DNA of 64,000 nucleotides from Romanomermis culicivorax (Eukaryota > Nematoda > Enoplea > Mermithida > Mermithidae). Position numbers and translations under genes: made by a program. The notes under the pieces are model-generated. The model searched no databases. It was not told the DNA's origin and was given only the letters and a program-made list of their open reading frames with translations. Within the stretch, counting starts at the first letter, position 1, and each line of letters begins with the position of its first letter. Where the stretch lies: the NCBI GenBank assembly GCA_963922205.1, contig CAWUHX010000267.1:1-64000 (forward strand), given 5' to 3'. Of this stretch, positions 1-11,721 are shown piece after piece.

Positions 1-107
1 ATAGACTTTCGATTGATTTTTTCATAAAAACGTACAATTTATATTTGCTACTCACTAGGGGTTAGAGTCGAAGCTGATTCATATTCCAACCACATTCGTT
101 AACTTAG

Positions 108-180
108 TAAAAGTGACGAAGAGAATGAGGATATTAAGGATATTGACGACATTGTTATTTGTGAAAACGACGATTTTTGA
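108..180 (+). CDS. possible terminal exon, acidic tail
   Basis: After an AG at 106-107 a short open stretch reads an acidic C-terminal tail rich in Asp, Glu, Ile and Asn and ends in TGA at 178-180. It has the look of the last exon of a gene lying to the left of the window. There is an in-frame TAA just upstream of the AG, so it is only coding if spliced there. No family can be named from about 23 residues. Chance is a real alternative. Confidence 0.2.
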
Positions 181-3100
181 TTTTTCACAATTTGGTGACA
201 TGTTTTATCTTACTTTCTCTTCTCGAACTTCTTGTGAAAAATTTCTCCCTTTCAGTAATTAGCACCCGTGCTGACGTCAAAAAATTTCCATCAGCACGGC
301 TATGGTTTCATTAGCACCCGTGCTAAAAAAACCTGTTTCCAACTTATCATATGTAAGATCGAAACTTTTCAGAAACTGCGTATTAAAATGAATGTGAGAG
401 AAACAACATCATTTCGAAATCTTATGATTTGTATGAGATACAATGAATGGATTCGAGTCACTAATATATAACATAATCTTTCGTGAAATATTAGTGACTA
501 AGCATATCTATAATTTCATTTTTGATGCTTAGATTAATATTATAGATGAACATACATGCAAATAGCGGAGTAAACCCTCCTATCTGGAACTCTGGACACC
601 CCCCCTGAAATTTTTCCAATACAGTTTTTTGATGATTTTTATGCATATTTTGTATGAAAAACATGCATGTGGAGCTTTTTTTGTTTTTTTTGCTCACTCA
701 CCCCCCAGCCTCCTTCGATAAAAAGTCCAAGGCCCACCTCGAAAATTCTTGCCGTGCATGTCTGTTGATAAACATCTAGATTGAAAAGACGACGACTACA
801 ATGAGAACGGCCAAAAAATGGTTATTTGTGACAAATAAATTGGTTGCTGTAGATTTTAAATCTAAGTCGGTCTCACAATGATCTGGGCAATAAAGTTTTG
901 GCTTTTTGCTTTTCATATTTCAATAGTCAATTGATGGGTCATCACATTCCATAACATGGGTATTTGTTTTCAGCTGAATGACTATGTTATACATCAGAAC
1001 CGGATCCGAATTGTAACAATTTCTTAGGGTATTTTGGGTACGGGTCCAACAAAATGATCGGGTAATTTCAGGTCTCATTTCAGTTCCGGGTAACCGATGC
1101 ATCTCTAACGATTTCTATACTCATTGGAAAATTTTGAGATTGTGACTAATTAAAATTCATCAAAATGCAGTTTTTGATCCTAAACATCCCAAAATTCTGT
1201 TCCTCATTGAGAACCACTCCCAACACTTTTTTCCACATTCTCAAATTTGTTCCTTCAAAACACCAGATTAGAGGAAAAATGATTGTAATTGCATCGATTT
1301 ATAAGGTTATTTTTATTTGGAACAGAAAAAAATTGTTCAGTGCAGAAATTGTTTTTAGTTACTTTTGTACAGTGTAGATATAGAAGTACACAAAAAATAC
1401 GATGGCCAGCCGTATAGTGACCTCTAAAATTTGCATATCATGTCCGAATTGGAATAACCAAAAGAACCCCCATCTTTTTAATTGAAAAAAAGGAAAATGT
1501 CAATTTTTCGGCGCTTCGCACCGTGAATGCATGTTTTTATGTTTTTGAGACAAACCATACTATTGTTTCAACTGTCTTCCGAACTTTTAGGGAAAAAATA
1601 GAAAATTTTTCTTTCAAAGACGCTCCCCGGAATTTTCGGCAATCGATGACATGACCCTACCCATGAAAATTGCGCGATTCAGGCGCTTCGTTACGTGTAT
1701 GATGAAAAGTCATTGCTTTTATCCTTCCGAATAAATAAATGATCTCCCGTTCAAGATATACGGCAAAATCAAAAACAGTGAGAAAAATTCAGGACATAAC
1801 ATTGTATGGGCTAATTAGATTTCAATGATCCGAGAATGTCAACTTGACACTCTCTTGACATTGTCAGGTCACAGTAAAAGGAAGAATCTTATAAACAGTG
1901 ATGGCTCCTAGGCCTAAATTTTTAAGGGCCAAATTCAAATTTTGGGAGTCAAAGATTTTTAATTGAAGTCAATCAGTTGATACGTGTTCAAAAAAATTAC
2001 TCTTCAAAATTTTATTTCCAACCAGCGTTTTTCAGTTACAGGCTTCTTTCTACATGTACAGAGATCGGCCAAGAAATCTTTGTGCAAAGAAAATTTTTTA
2101 CGCAAAAAGCACGATATTTAATTTATTTTTGCTCAAACTTTCTTCCAAGATAGCATTTGAGTTCATTTCCTTCTGGCACAAAAGTATAGGGTTTCGAAAA
2201 TACAGTTTACTGTTCTGTTGTTTCCTATATATTTCCGGCGCTACGCAACGCAATTTTTTTAGACTCTGACAGTCTGATTTGCTGGAAAATCAATTTAAGG
2301 ATAACTTATTCAATAAACACAAGGTTCGAAAACGCGTCTGTATCTTAATTAAAAAATATGTTCACACTTTCATGAGTTTGAAAAAATTCAAATTAGACTT
2401 GAAATTCATGAAAATCACCTCCATTATGATAATGAATTCAAACTCGGCTCCATATTTAAAATAATAGTTACAAGAAGTTGGAAAAATTGACACTATGACC
2501 TCTTAAATGCACTAAAATTCATTTCCTTGTCGAAACCCCATATTTTCTCTCTTTTTCGAAAAATTTTCTGCTCAGAAAGTTTGATTTGTAGAAAGAATAG
2601 ACCAATCCGAAAAATTATAGAATGACATCTGGCGCGGAGCGCCGGAAAATTTCCGTGTTTTATGATTTTAGAGCCGGTAAAACACTTACTTTAAACCTAA
2701 AATTGAATGAAAATGACTACAATTCATTAAAATAAGTAAATAATTCAAAATTTTAGGAGCCAAAATGGCAAATTTTTTGGGGCCCAGGCACCAAAAATGA
2801 CTAAAAAAGCCTGGTCCTAGTACCCCCAGTACTTTTTCTATGACGCTATTACGTGCAACATCTTCATATCCGTAAGATCTTCGGTCAGTTGATGGGCGGT
2901 GCATACATGGAATTGGGGGATGGGGACTGCTATAGTAATCTCCCCAGAAATCGTCGGCCATATAGCTAGACATTGGGCGATCCCCCCAGGATTTTCCAAT
3001 TCTATGGCTAGCCATATGGTACATACCTGGACAAACCCTATCGGTTCATCTGATACCAGCTAGCCCAAAAAGTTGGTTGGTTCCTGAATCGTTTTGATGG

Positions 3101-5529
3101 TTGCCATGCCAAACGAGGGCAGGGAACCAAATGCATAGTCTTGTAGAATATGGACAGAATGCAATTTTCAAGTTTATTCAAACGTCTACACACTTTTTAG
3201 GATATACCAGTGTACTCAGTGGAAAACCTGGAAAGTCAAACCAAAAAATTACGCCTGGGAAATCTTGAAAAGTCTGAGAACTTGAAAAAATGTATTTTTG
3301 CGCGTTTTAAAAGATCAAAATTTCCTGTTGCCTCGTATCGATTTTTATTCATCGGATTCAGCTCGAGCGCGTCACTCCGAAAGTCAAATACTATTATCCA
3401 ATTAACATTTAATTCGATTTTCTGTCCATCTTATTTATATATGTTCTCACTCGGTGAGTGTTATAAATCATGATAGTTATAGACAGATTAAAACGGGAAA
3501 AATCACTGTAATTAAGATTTCGCTGTGTGTTTTGCACATACATACTTGTAATTATTTTACGATTTAGTTAAAAAAATGTGAGAAAACTGGGAAATTTTGG
3601 GAAAATGATCCGGAAAAGCCTCAGAATTTAACGTTGAAAATTTATGTCCCAGACAAACATTATTGGCTCCGCACAAATATCTTTTCGTATCTTAGTTCAA
3701 CGTACAAAAAGATTTTGTCGGCATTACCTGGTCGGAAAATGCTTCTCCAGGCTCTAGAATCAGAAAACACCGAAAAAATTTTTTGGCGCGGTTTCTACTT
3801 TATAATTTCCCAGAATGCTCCATCCAATGTTTTCCCCTTTTCCTTTTAGAGCAAAGACCGTCGGAAAATATGAATTGTGGTGCACATTAAAAAACCAAAT
3901 TCTCCATTTTTCCATCTTTTTCTAAGTATACTTTTGAACACGAGGCCGAGTCTGAATTCAAAAGCATCATGTGAGTAATTTTCGAAAATTGCAAGTTTGA
4001 ATGGAAGTTTTTCAAATTATGAAACTATGAGTATATTTTTCAATTTTAAAGTGAGACATGTTTTTGAACAGAAAATTTGAACCTTTACTGTGTACTTTTG
4101 TGCTATATAATCAGATCATGAAATCAAGTGCTATCTGGAACAAGGTGTTTTCCACACACTCTTGTTGGGCTGTGCCGAAAATTTTTTGGGCATTTTCCGC
4201 ACAGAACGAAAATTTTTTTTGGGTGCTTCAACTGCTAACATTGATGAAATGGTGCATTTTGGTGCAATTTAGGGGGTCAAAATCTGAAGTTTTATTGATG
4301 CTCTACACCGGCAATGGCAATAATTTATCATTTTCACTACAGCTAAGCCGAAGCACAGCAAGAATTGAAGTTGCATTTCTCAGTTATCCATGATTGTTTC
4401 CATGAATCTGTTATGTCTCTGCTAGAGTAAGTAAAACTCGTCACTTCATAGTGAGAATATAATTTTCACGATTAATATGAATTTGTTAATTTTTCTCACA
4501 TTTCTCCAAAAATTTGTTAATATCATCATTTTTCTAGGGAAAATTTGAACTGAGAGTAGTACAAATTATCTCTACAAGCCTCTACAAACGATAACCTTTG
4601 ATTTTTTTCTTCAAGAAAAAGTCAAGTCAAAAACGCCAATTTAACGGTAAATTGAGTGGAAAAAATGTGTGCCCCCCAAAAAAATATTCCTGTCTACAGG
4701 CATGATACCTAAAGTACATTTTCCAACATTTCAGTAGCTTTTGTGTTTAAAAGTTCTTCATCTAATTTGTCAATTCTTCCTCATCTTTCTTCATCTCATT
4801 TGTCAATCAGTAATCCTCAGTATGTTCAGGTTTTGTAGAAAGTTGAGATTTATTATTGATCTTCATGAATTCTTTCTTTCACTTGAAGTATTCTGAACTT
4901 TGTGAATACAAATTTTGTCGCTGAGAAGCAGTGAATACGCGGCTTTTGACCGAAAATGTAAAGCCTTTATTTTAGGCATAAGAGTTGAAAAGACTCATTT
5001 TCCAGCATTCTAGAACATCAAAATCCAGAAATTGAGACAATTAAAAAATCCATTGAAATCTATAAATCTTCAGCTCTCTAGAAAACCAGATAATTTTCAA
5101 GCCTTTCCTGGAAATCTACAATTTCGCTTATTTTAAACATTCTTAAAATGATTTCAACTTCGAATTATAAAAAATTTCGTGTGCGGAAAAAACCTTGTCT
5201 GGAAGAAGGTTTGTGCAAAAATACACTCAAAATCATGATTTTTATAGAGTACAAAGAATTTTTGGCTGATCTTTTTACATGTACAAAAGAACTTGTACAA
5301 ATAAAACACCGGAGTTGCACATATTTTTTTGATATAAAGAAGATAATAACTAGTAGCTTCGGATCAAGCCTCGTGCACCCTGACGAATTCATGAGGATCA
5401 AAATCAATGGTTCATCAATCGAAAATTTCAATCCAAAAATATACTGCTCAATGGCCCAGTTTGCGAAGTGATGATCTAACCATGCGAGCAAAAACCAAAT
5501 AATCAGATAAGAATATATATACTCGTCTG
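181..5529. other. AT-rich non-coding stretch with repeat fragments
   Basis: No convincing gene is seen on either strand; the short open frames are low-complexity Phe/Lys/Asn-rich readings of AT-rich DNA. Visible structure: two copies of the palindromic core GCACCCGTGC (about 263 and 314), and a repeat fragment at 1,380-1,900 with a GGCGCTTCGCACCG hairpin. There are hairpin variants near 2,225 and 2,630, and a MITE-like piece near 2,850-3,060. The 1,380-1,900 piece resembles the inside of the MITE at 48,813-49,251. Downstream exons of the 9.4 kb phosphatase gene could lie here because that gene runs leftwards, but I could not find its metal-binding motif. Confidence 0.5.
2850..3060. repeat. 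MITE-like fragment (CATAC..TGTAA family)
   Basis: This stretch shares long runs with the complete element at 48,813-49,251. The shared parts include a CATACATGGAATTGGGGG start near 2,902, the CCCCAGAAATCGTCG block and the ATGGCTAGCCATATGG palindrome. A CATACCTGGAC end lies near 3,021. The borders are not clean and no target duplication was found, so it is a fragment or nested copy. Confidence 0.55.
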
Positions 5530-5537
5530 CTTAAGCA

Positions 5538-5756
5538 CATACCTGTAATTAGGGGGCCCAACTTGGTTGAACCCTATACCCAAATGTTGGGAACCCCCTA
5601 ACTCGAAAAAATTTGAAAAAATCAGCTTGTTTGACCTTTTTTGGAAAAATTTTCAGAATTTTCGGTTTTTTGTGGACCCCCCAAAATCATGGGTACCCCA
5701 CCCAAAAATTTGGGGTTTACCCCCCTCCATAACTGATCGAATCTCTTACAGGTATG
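5538..5756. mobile_element. MITE with CATACCTGTAA ends and 8-bp target duplication
   Basis: A 219-bp element begins CATACCTGTAA and ends TTACAGGTATG, an exact inverted repeat. It is flanked by CTTAAGCA (5,530-5,537) and CTTAAACA (5,757-5,764), an 8-bp duplication with one mismatch. It contains no coding sequence, only C-rich, G-rich and AT-rich blocks. The 8-bp duplication points to mobilisation by a hAT-type transposase. Sister copies lie at 10,922-11,156 and 48,813-49,251. Confidence 0.75.
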
Positions 5757-5780
5757 CTTAAACAATTATATAACCACTAA

Positions 5781-6728
5781 GGGCGGTAAGTTTGTCGGCC
5801 GATTAAAATAATCCAGGATTATGTTTAATCGCGGATTATGTAATCGTGAACTAAAATTTAATCGGCGATTAAAATAATCGATAAGTTCGTCAGCCTATTA
5901 AAGGACGATTACGTAATCGCCGATTAAAATAATATAATCAAGGATTGAAATTATAATTACTGATTGAAAACTGTACAACGTATACTGTCTATAGTGTAGG
6001 TGTACAGCTTTTCCTTCAGTACGTCGCCTTTCGTCATGGACTTATCCTTATCAATTTTTTCTCGTGATATCCACTTCAAAATCCACGTGTCCGTAGAAAA
6101 CCACTAATTTTGATTCTGAAGAAATTGAATTGTTTAGAAGAAAATTAAATAAAATTATTTACTATAGGTTTTCAAATTTTTTTTATCAGACAATTTTTTA
6201 TAGAATTTTTATTTAAAAAACTTCGTTTTTAATTAATTTTCTTGTTTATTTTTTATTTTTATCAACTTTTTTATCCAATCAGCTTTCTTGCACTGTCTAC
6301 ATAGTTCAAATCGCGACCAGAACTTCCATCGGATTCAATCTATCCAGGGAATGACGATATTGTATTTGATTTTCTGCTTCATTCTCGTTTAAACTTGATT
6401 TTCTGTTTCATCCTCATTTAAATCGCCCAAAAAATCAACAACATTTATTTTCAACTACAAACCGACTATGCAATCGCAAAAACAGATATAATCAACCTTT
6501 TAAACCTGGGGGGGGCAGGATTGAAAACTCGGATTATTTTAATCAACGATTATGATAATCGAGCTTTAATCGGCTGACGAAGTTACGGATTGCTTTAATC
6601 TCGGATTAAATAAATCTACGTTTAATCGGCCGACAAACTTACGAAAAAAATATAATCCTGGATTATAAGCGACGTTTAATCCCCGATTACTATAGTCGGC
6701 CTTTAATCCGCCAACAAACTTACCGCCC
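5781..6728. mobile_element. non-autonomous TIR element with TTTAATCG subterminal repeats
   Basis: The left end GGGCGGTAAGTTTGTCGG matches the inverted right end, where the sequence reads CAAACTTACCGCCC. Both subterminal regions (5,800-5,960 and 6,520-6,720) are packed with alternating TTTAATC/GATTAAA motifs with CGG or CGCGG inserts. The middle (5,970-6,500) is AT-rich and non-coding. Flanks are TAA on the left and TAG on the right, compatible with a 2-3 bp TA-type target site (Tc1/mariner or PIF/Harbinger style), but not proven. Confidence 0.65.
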
Positions 6729-6759
6729 TAGTCATGTATAAATGCCTCACTGGATTCCA

Positions 6760-8035
6760 TTGGTGGTTGATGATCATGACGGTTAATTACTTAATTTATT
6801 GGTTTCGTTTCCTTGATGTTTAATTGATTCCCTTTTTGGCTGATGGCTTGATTCTTAAGTTGATCAGTTGGTGAGTTGAGATTAATTTCCTTATCAGTTT
6901 GTTCATTGACATTGTGATTCGGTTGGTAATTTCCTAACTAGCTGTTAAGTTGGCTGATTCAACTACAGTCAGTTAAGAAATTACCTGCAAATTGTAATTC
7001 ATATTATTACATTAATTCACCTAGTGAATCGACCAACCAACAAGGAAATCAAAGTAAGTTGCTTTTCCTTGTTGATTGGTTGATCTCCCTGCAGTTGGAT
7101 TTTGGTTTATTCCCAGATAAGTGGTTAGTTGATTGATTTCCTGACCCACTAGATGGTTGGCTAGTTGATTACCTGGTTAGTTGGTTGATTCCTTGATTGG
7201 TTGGTTCATTGATTCCCTGATTGGTTGGCTGGTTCATTGATTCCCTGATTGGTTGGTTGGTTCATTGATTCCCTGATTGGTTGGTTGGTTCATTGATTCC
7301 CTGATTGGTTGGTTGGTTCATTGATTCCCTGATTGGTTGGTTGGTTCATTGATTCCCTGATTGGTTGGTTAGTTCATTGATTCCCTGATTGGTTGGTTGG
7401 TCGCTTCATTGATTCCCTGGTTGGTTGATTCCCTGATTGACTAGTTGATGGATGCTTCGATTAGTTAGTTGATTGATTCGTTGATTCTCCGTTTGGTTGG
7501 CTGATCCCCTGGTGGGTTGGTTGATTTCCTCATTGGTTGGTTGGTCGTTTCCCTGATTGGTTGGTTGGTTCATCGATTCCCCGATTGATCGGTTGTTTGG
7601 TTGATTCCCAGGTTGGTTGGTTGTTTCCCTGATTGGTTGGTTGGTTCCTTGGTTCCTTGATTGGCTGGTAGATTGGTTCCCTGATTGGCTAGTTGATTAA
7701 TGCATCGATTCGATTGGTTAGTTGGTTTATTCATTGATTCTCTGGTTGGTTGGCTGATCCTCTGATTGATTGGTTGGTTGTTTCTCGGATTGGTTGCTTG
7801 GTTGATTCCCGAGTTGGTTGGTTGATTCCTTAGTTGTTTTCCTGATGGCTGGTTGGTTGCTTCATTGATTCTCTGGTTGATTGGTTTGTTTGTTGATTCC
7901 ATGGTTGGTTGTTTTCCTGATTAATTGACTGGTTCATTGATTCCCTGGTTTGTTGATTGATTTACTGATTAGTTGGTTCACTTGGTTTATTGACCGATTA
8001 CCTGGCTACTTGGTTAACCTTTCAATTCTCGATTG
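6760..8035. repeat. degenerate GGTT/GATT minisatellite with 28-bp core array
   Basis: At 7,190-7,390 a 28-bp unit made of GATTCCCTGATT and GGTTGGTTGGTTCATT repeats almost perfectly about seven times. The flanks out to 6,760 and 8,035 are diverged versions of the same words. The minus-strand open frame here (Asn-Gln-Pro-Thr-rich) is just the repeat read in frame and is not a gene. No unique spacers separate units, so this is a minisatellite and not a CRISPR array. Confidence 0.85.
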
Positions 8036-8154
8036 CATTTTCTCGGCTAAAATCGGTTCATACACAAAACATGATCTGGTGCTAAGAATCAAGACATCTG
8101 GTACCAAGGTCGCCTCATCTGATACCGAGTTGCATCCAGTTGAACCTATTGTCC

Positions 8155-9312
8155 AGGTATGATACGGTAGTCATAGCGACCTCCATACTTTTGGTCGAAA
8201 AAATACTGAAAAATGTTAGTTTTTTGATGAAAAATGGCCATTTTTGAACAAAAAAGGGTCAAAATCGCCAATTTTCTCGGCGCTTCGCGCCATGAATACA
8301 TTTTTTACGGTTTTTTAAAGAGAAAAATTACTATTTTTTAAAATGTTTTTCGGAATATTTCTGGAGAAAAATTCGAATTTTTCTCCCCTTAGAGATCCCT
8401 CGTATCCAAAATTTTGGGGAGTCTGTGACCCCCAGCTTGGGGAGTCTGTGACCCCCAGCGCCCCCTCAAAGCGCAGGGCCCCCATACGTGTATGGTTGGG
8501 GGATACACTCTAAATTTGTTGGGTGGAAGAACTTGAGGGGAGTCCCCGAAAAGTCGAAAATTTTTCCAACAAAGAAAAACAAAAGCTGTTTTTCCTCAAT
8601 TTTTCAAGTTGGGAAGACTGTTTCAACAATTGGGTACTACGTATGGCCGAGTTGAACCAGACTACCCCATGGGGAGGAGTATGAGGGGGTATCATCCCTA
8701 TCTAAAGTCCTTAACATTGATCACTGGTTGCCTAATTTTGAGACAAAATAACGTGTTTAGTGGGCATTTAGCTGCACTACCCCCGAAAATTTTTAATTTT
8801 ACCCCTACCTGAAAAATCTGACTTTGGGGACCTCTGAGTTGAACGCAAGTGTCACCACCAACCGCCTCCTAAATCACACATGTAATCGGGGCGAGTAAGT
8901 GTCAAAGAAACGTTCCTCAGGAATCGTCGTCCATATGCCTAGCCATTGGGCGATTCCCCAACAGGTTTTGCCAATCTTATGGCTAGCCATATTGTAGCCA
9001 TAGGGATCCCCATACTTTTGGTCAGACTCTGAAAAATGTCGATTTTTTATGAGAAATGCCAATGTTTGACCGAAAAATGGTAAAAAAACGTCCATTTTCT
9101 CGGAGATTAGCGTCATGAATACATTGTATAACGGTTTTTTTTGACAAAAATTACTATTTTTAGAACCGCTTTCCGGACTTTTTTGCCGAAAAAGTCGAAT
9201 TTTTTTCCTGATTGAACCCGTTCACTAAAACTTTGGCGAATCGGTCACTGCGGCCCCAAAAAGGTCGTCGAATCCCACTAGACCTCGGGGCTCTGTAACA
9301 TGTATGCCCTTA
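8155..9312. repeat. two MITE-related copies in tandem
   Basis: Two stretches (about 8,155-8,510 and 8,876-9,312) resemble the inside of the element at 48,813-49,251. Shared blocks are the cccatacttttggtc word, a TCGGCGCTTCGCGCC hairpin (intact at 8,278, decayed near 9,100), and the ACAAAAATTACTATTTTT block. The second copy ends with a TGTAACATGTATG end. I could not identify matching target duplications, so the copies are probably nested or rearranged. Confidence 0.6.
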
Positions 9313-9378
9313 ATTGCAGGTATGAGCACCCCGAATACTGGCGCCGGTACCTGGGACATCATGACTATTATAACTTAC

Positions 9379-9714
9379 GTTCAATCCAGGCGCTCTTTTC
9401 AAACTCTCCAAAATTAATTGATGCGAAATAATGTCTGCATTAGTAACGAATTCATCGATGCCAACATCAGTTTTCGATTTGACACGTTTCCAGAACGACT
9501 TTCCTTTATGAACTTTGATTATGGCTGAACCACCGATTTCGGCCGCAAGGACACAGTAACTGATCACGTCTCGAATGTTGACCGAAATATGAGCAGGCAA
9601 TAGCAACTTAGACGACGAGACGCTATCGGCAAAACATAACAAATAAGCGAGGTAGAGAAAAAATAAACCCACACAAAAAATTAAGACGTTTTTAAGATTA
9701 ATTTGAATTTGCAT
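9379..9714 (-). CDS. first coding exon of BPNT2/IMPAD1-like Golgi phosphatase
   Basis: This exon encodes 112 residues. It starts with a short polar stretch and a hydrophobic segment of about 20 residues (signal-anchor), then an inositol-monophosphatase-family N-terminal region. That region has an NIRDVIS / AAEIGG helix followed by KSKTDVGIDEFVTNAD, the substrate-lid and T-x-A-D element typical of the gPAPP (3'-phosphoadenosine 5'-phosphate phosphatase) branch. The family is a type II Golgi membrane enzyme that clears PAP, the by-product of sulfation. The exon ends at 9,379 before a GTAAGT donor (phase 0). I chose the ATG at 9,714; a TTG six bases upstream is less likely. Catalytic exons carrying the metal-binding Asp motif should lie to the left but were not found, so the gene has long introns, is split by repeats, or is a remnant. 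Confidence 0.75.
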
Positions 9715-9733
9715 TGCCAATCGACGAACGCAT

Positions 9734-9750
9734 CTGAAAACAGAAAAAAA
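9734..9750 (-). other. 3' splice or trans-splice acceptor before phosphatase start
   Basis: On the minus strand a pyrimidine run ends in TTTTCAG at 9,734, just 19 bases before the ATG at 9,714. It could be the acceptor of a 5'-UTR intron or, if the organism is a nematode, a spliced-leader acceptor. The TTTTCAG form matches the nematode consensus. Confidence 0.5.
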
Positions 9751-10079
9751 GGATAACTAGATCAAATCACACAATTCATACCTGTGGTTGACACTGTTTT
9801 CCTCAAAATTGTGCTTTTGGGGAGAAAACATTTTGGAAAGGGGAACAAAAGCTTTGGACTATTTATCCATTAGGTGAAGAAAATTTTGAGGGTCGGACAT
9901 AGAAAAGATGCATTCTTTCCATTTTGTTCTCAAGAATACACGTTTCTTCCTGATTTGACAATCAAATTGAGAGTTGAGTCAACTTTAGTAACTGCAATGC
10001 AGTCTTTTTTGTCAGTTTTTGTGCGGCGGTTTTTTGGCGGTTTTCACATTTCTTGTTGCGGTTTTTTTCAGGTCATTTC

Positions 10080-10765
10080 GCGGTTTTTCACTAAAACCAT
10101 CCGGCAACACTGGATTGTGCCAATTGGCACAAAGGGCCAAAAAAATTTGTGCCAACGGCACAACAAATTTTTTCACTCTAAAAATGTACTGAAAACCTTA
10201 AAAAAGTTTTGTGCCAAAATAAAAATCGTGCCTGCTCTATTTTCTCTAACCACGTCAGTGCGATCGATAAGCAGCGTTTTTTGTGCACGGATATTTGTGC
10301 CAATTGGCACAAGAGGCCAAAAAAATTTGTATCGAAAGTCGCGCCGCGTAAATTTTTGGTTGAAAAATTGTGCCAAAAATGTCAATTTTTCTGTTTGAAT
10401 TAAACACCAAAAATATAAGTTTAGGTGTTCAATTCAACTGAATGAATAGAGAAAGTTAACAATTTTTATTCTTTCACTGGCAGGGTTGGCAAGGTTTTGG
10501 TTTTTTAAAAAAAACCAAAAAAATTGGAAAATCTCTGATTTTTTGTTTTTTCCAAAATCACTAGCTGAAAAATAGGTTGGGCACGATTTTTACAAAAAAT
10601 TAATGCGTTAAACGTTAACTTTTCATCAAACTTTTGGCCTAAAACTTCTCGCAGTTTCTGTATGTTTCTGGTAGAAGAAAAATTTTTGTGCCATTGACAC
10701 AAGTTTTTTGGCCTAGTGTGCCCATTAGCATAAATGTCAGTGCACAAAAAAAAACACTGCCACCA
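10080..10765. repeat. foldback-element fragments with GTGCCAATTGGCAC palindromes
   Basis: The stretch holds several TTGTGCCAATTGGCACAA palindromes and a CAGCGTTTTTTGTGCACGG end at about 10,273. At about 10,563-10,758 lies an inverted relative ending in GCACAAAAAAAAACACTG. These match the arms of the composite element at 11,372-14,147. Overlapping open frames on both strands here are by-products of the inverted repeats. Confidence 0.6.
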
Positions 10766-10921
10766 ACCCTGGTCTTGCGTTCATGTGGTAAGCAAAAAAT
10801 TGAAAACCGCCAAGCCACGGCAAAAACTCAAAAAACGCGGCAAAAACCGCCAAATAGTCAAACCGCCGCAAAAACCGCCAGAGGGATCTGAAAACCGCGA
10901 GAATGGCAGGATATATATAGC
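10766..10921. repeat. CCGCCAAA/GGCAAAAAC short repeat tract
   Basis: A run of degenerate units (AAAACCGCCAA, GGCAAAAACC) fills this stretch. A similar set in the other orientation lies at 10,020-10,095, as GCGGTTTTT words. No coding potential is visible. Confidence 0.45.
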
Positions 10922-11156
10922 CATACCTGTAAGACCTCCGACCAGTTGGGGGGGGGGGTAAATCCGAAATTTTATTGGGGGGGGGGGGTAGAAAAAGTCG
11001 AAATTTTTCCCAAAAAAGGCCAAAAAACATACACTTTTTGGCAAATTTTTTTAATTTTTTCCAAACTAGGGGGGGGGGGTTGGGGGGTAAATGATTTTGG
11101 GTACAGGGTTGGCCAAGTTGGGGGGTCCCCCCCCAACCCTCCCAAGTACAGGTATG
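10922..11156. mobile_element. MITE with CATACCTGTAAG ends
   Basis: A 235-bp member of the 5,538-5,756 family, with left end CATACCTGTAAG and right end TACAGGTATG. It is flanked by TATATAGC (10,914-10,921) and GATATAGC (11,157-11,164), an 8-bp duplication with one mismatch. The interior is long G and C runs around an AT-rich centre; no coding sequence. Confidence 0.7.
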
Positions 11157-11310
11157 GATATAGCCGCATCTGACAACACTGGCACAATCGTCCGTGCACA
11201 AACATAACGCTGGCTGATGGCGTGCAGGCAGTGTCTATTGACCGGATCCGGTCATTTTTTTAGCTATTGACAGGATCCGGGCAGGAGAAGATGCTATGGG
11301 AGCGTAATAG

Positions 11311-11371
11311 GCAGTGTCTATTAGCCGGATACGGCGAATATAATATTTTATATTTGCAGTGTACTGTTAAT
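11311..11371 (+). repeat. left part of a 70-bp GCAGTGTCTATTA element, interrupted
   Basis: This matches the intact copy at 55,422-55,492 up to the word CTGTTAAT, then breaks. The missing right part (AGTGCCTGC) follows a second CTGTTAAT at 14,148-14,155. The small element was therefore the landing site of the 2,776-bp composite element between them. Confidence 0.8.
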
Positions 11372-11721
11372 CAGCGTTTTTTTTGTGCACGGACATTTGT
11401 GCCAATTGGCACAAGAGGCCAAAAAAATTTGTGCCAACGGCACAAAAAAAAATTTTCTACAAGAAACATACTGAAAACTGCGGAAAAGTTTCAGGCCAAA
11501 AGTTTGATAAAAATATATCCACTTGAAGCTACTAACGGATTATTTTTTTGTAAAAATCATGCCCAACCTATTTCTCAGCTAACCACGACAGTGAAATAAG
11601 AAAAAACTAGCTCACGGTGACTGAAAAAGAAATGGAATGCTGAGAAAATTTGAATAACTCTAGAATTGTTCAGGAATTTCAAATTGATACAATTTTCGAC
11701 TGCGAATATTTAAGGTAGAGT

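Noticed and set aside
5148..5491. Open frames of about 107 codons on both strands
   Set aside because: Both strands open together in AT-rich DNA; no motif, no splice context, no biased codon pattern.
7190..7400. Regular 28-bp repeats resembling a CRISPR array
   Set aside because: Units are directly adjacent with no unique spacers, and the genome is eukaryotic.
7570..7902. 110-codon minus-strand frame rich in Asn-Gln-Pro-Thr
   Set aside because: It is the GGTT/GATT minisatellite read in frame; unit changes show no protein constraint and it has no other motif.
9874..10398. 174-codon plus-strand frame
   Set aside because: It is made of foldback-repeat words (GTGCCAATTGGCAC, TTTTTTGTGC) that also give open frames on the opposite strand.
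10737..11205. Several overlapping frames rich in Pro, Gly, Trp and Phe
   Set aside because: They read the G/C runs of the 10,922-11,156 MITE in different frames.
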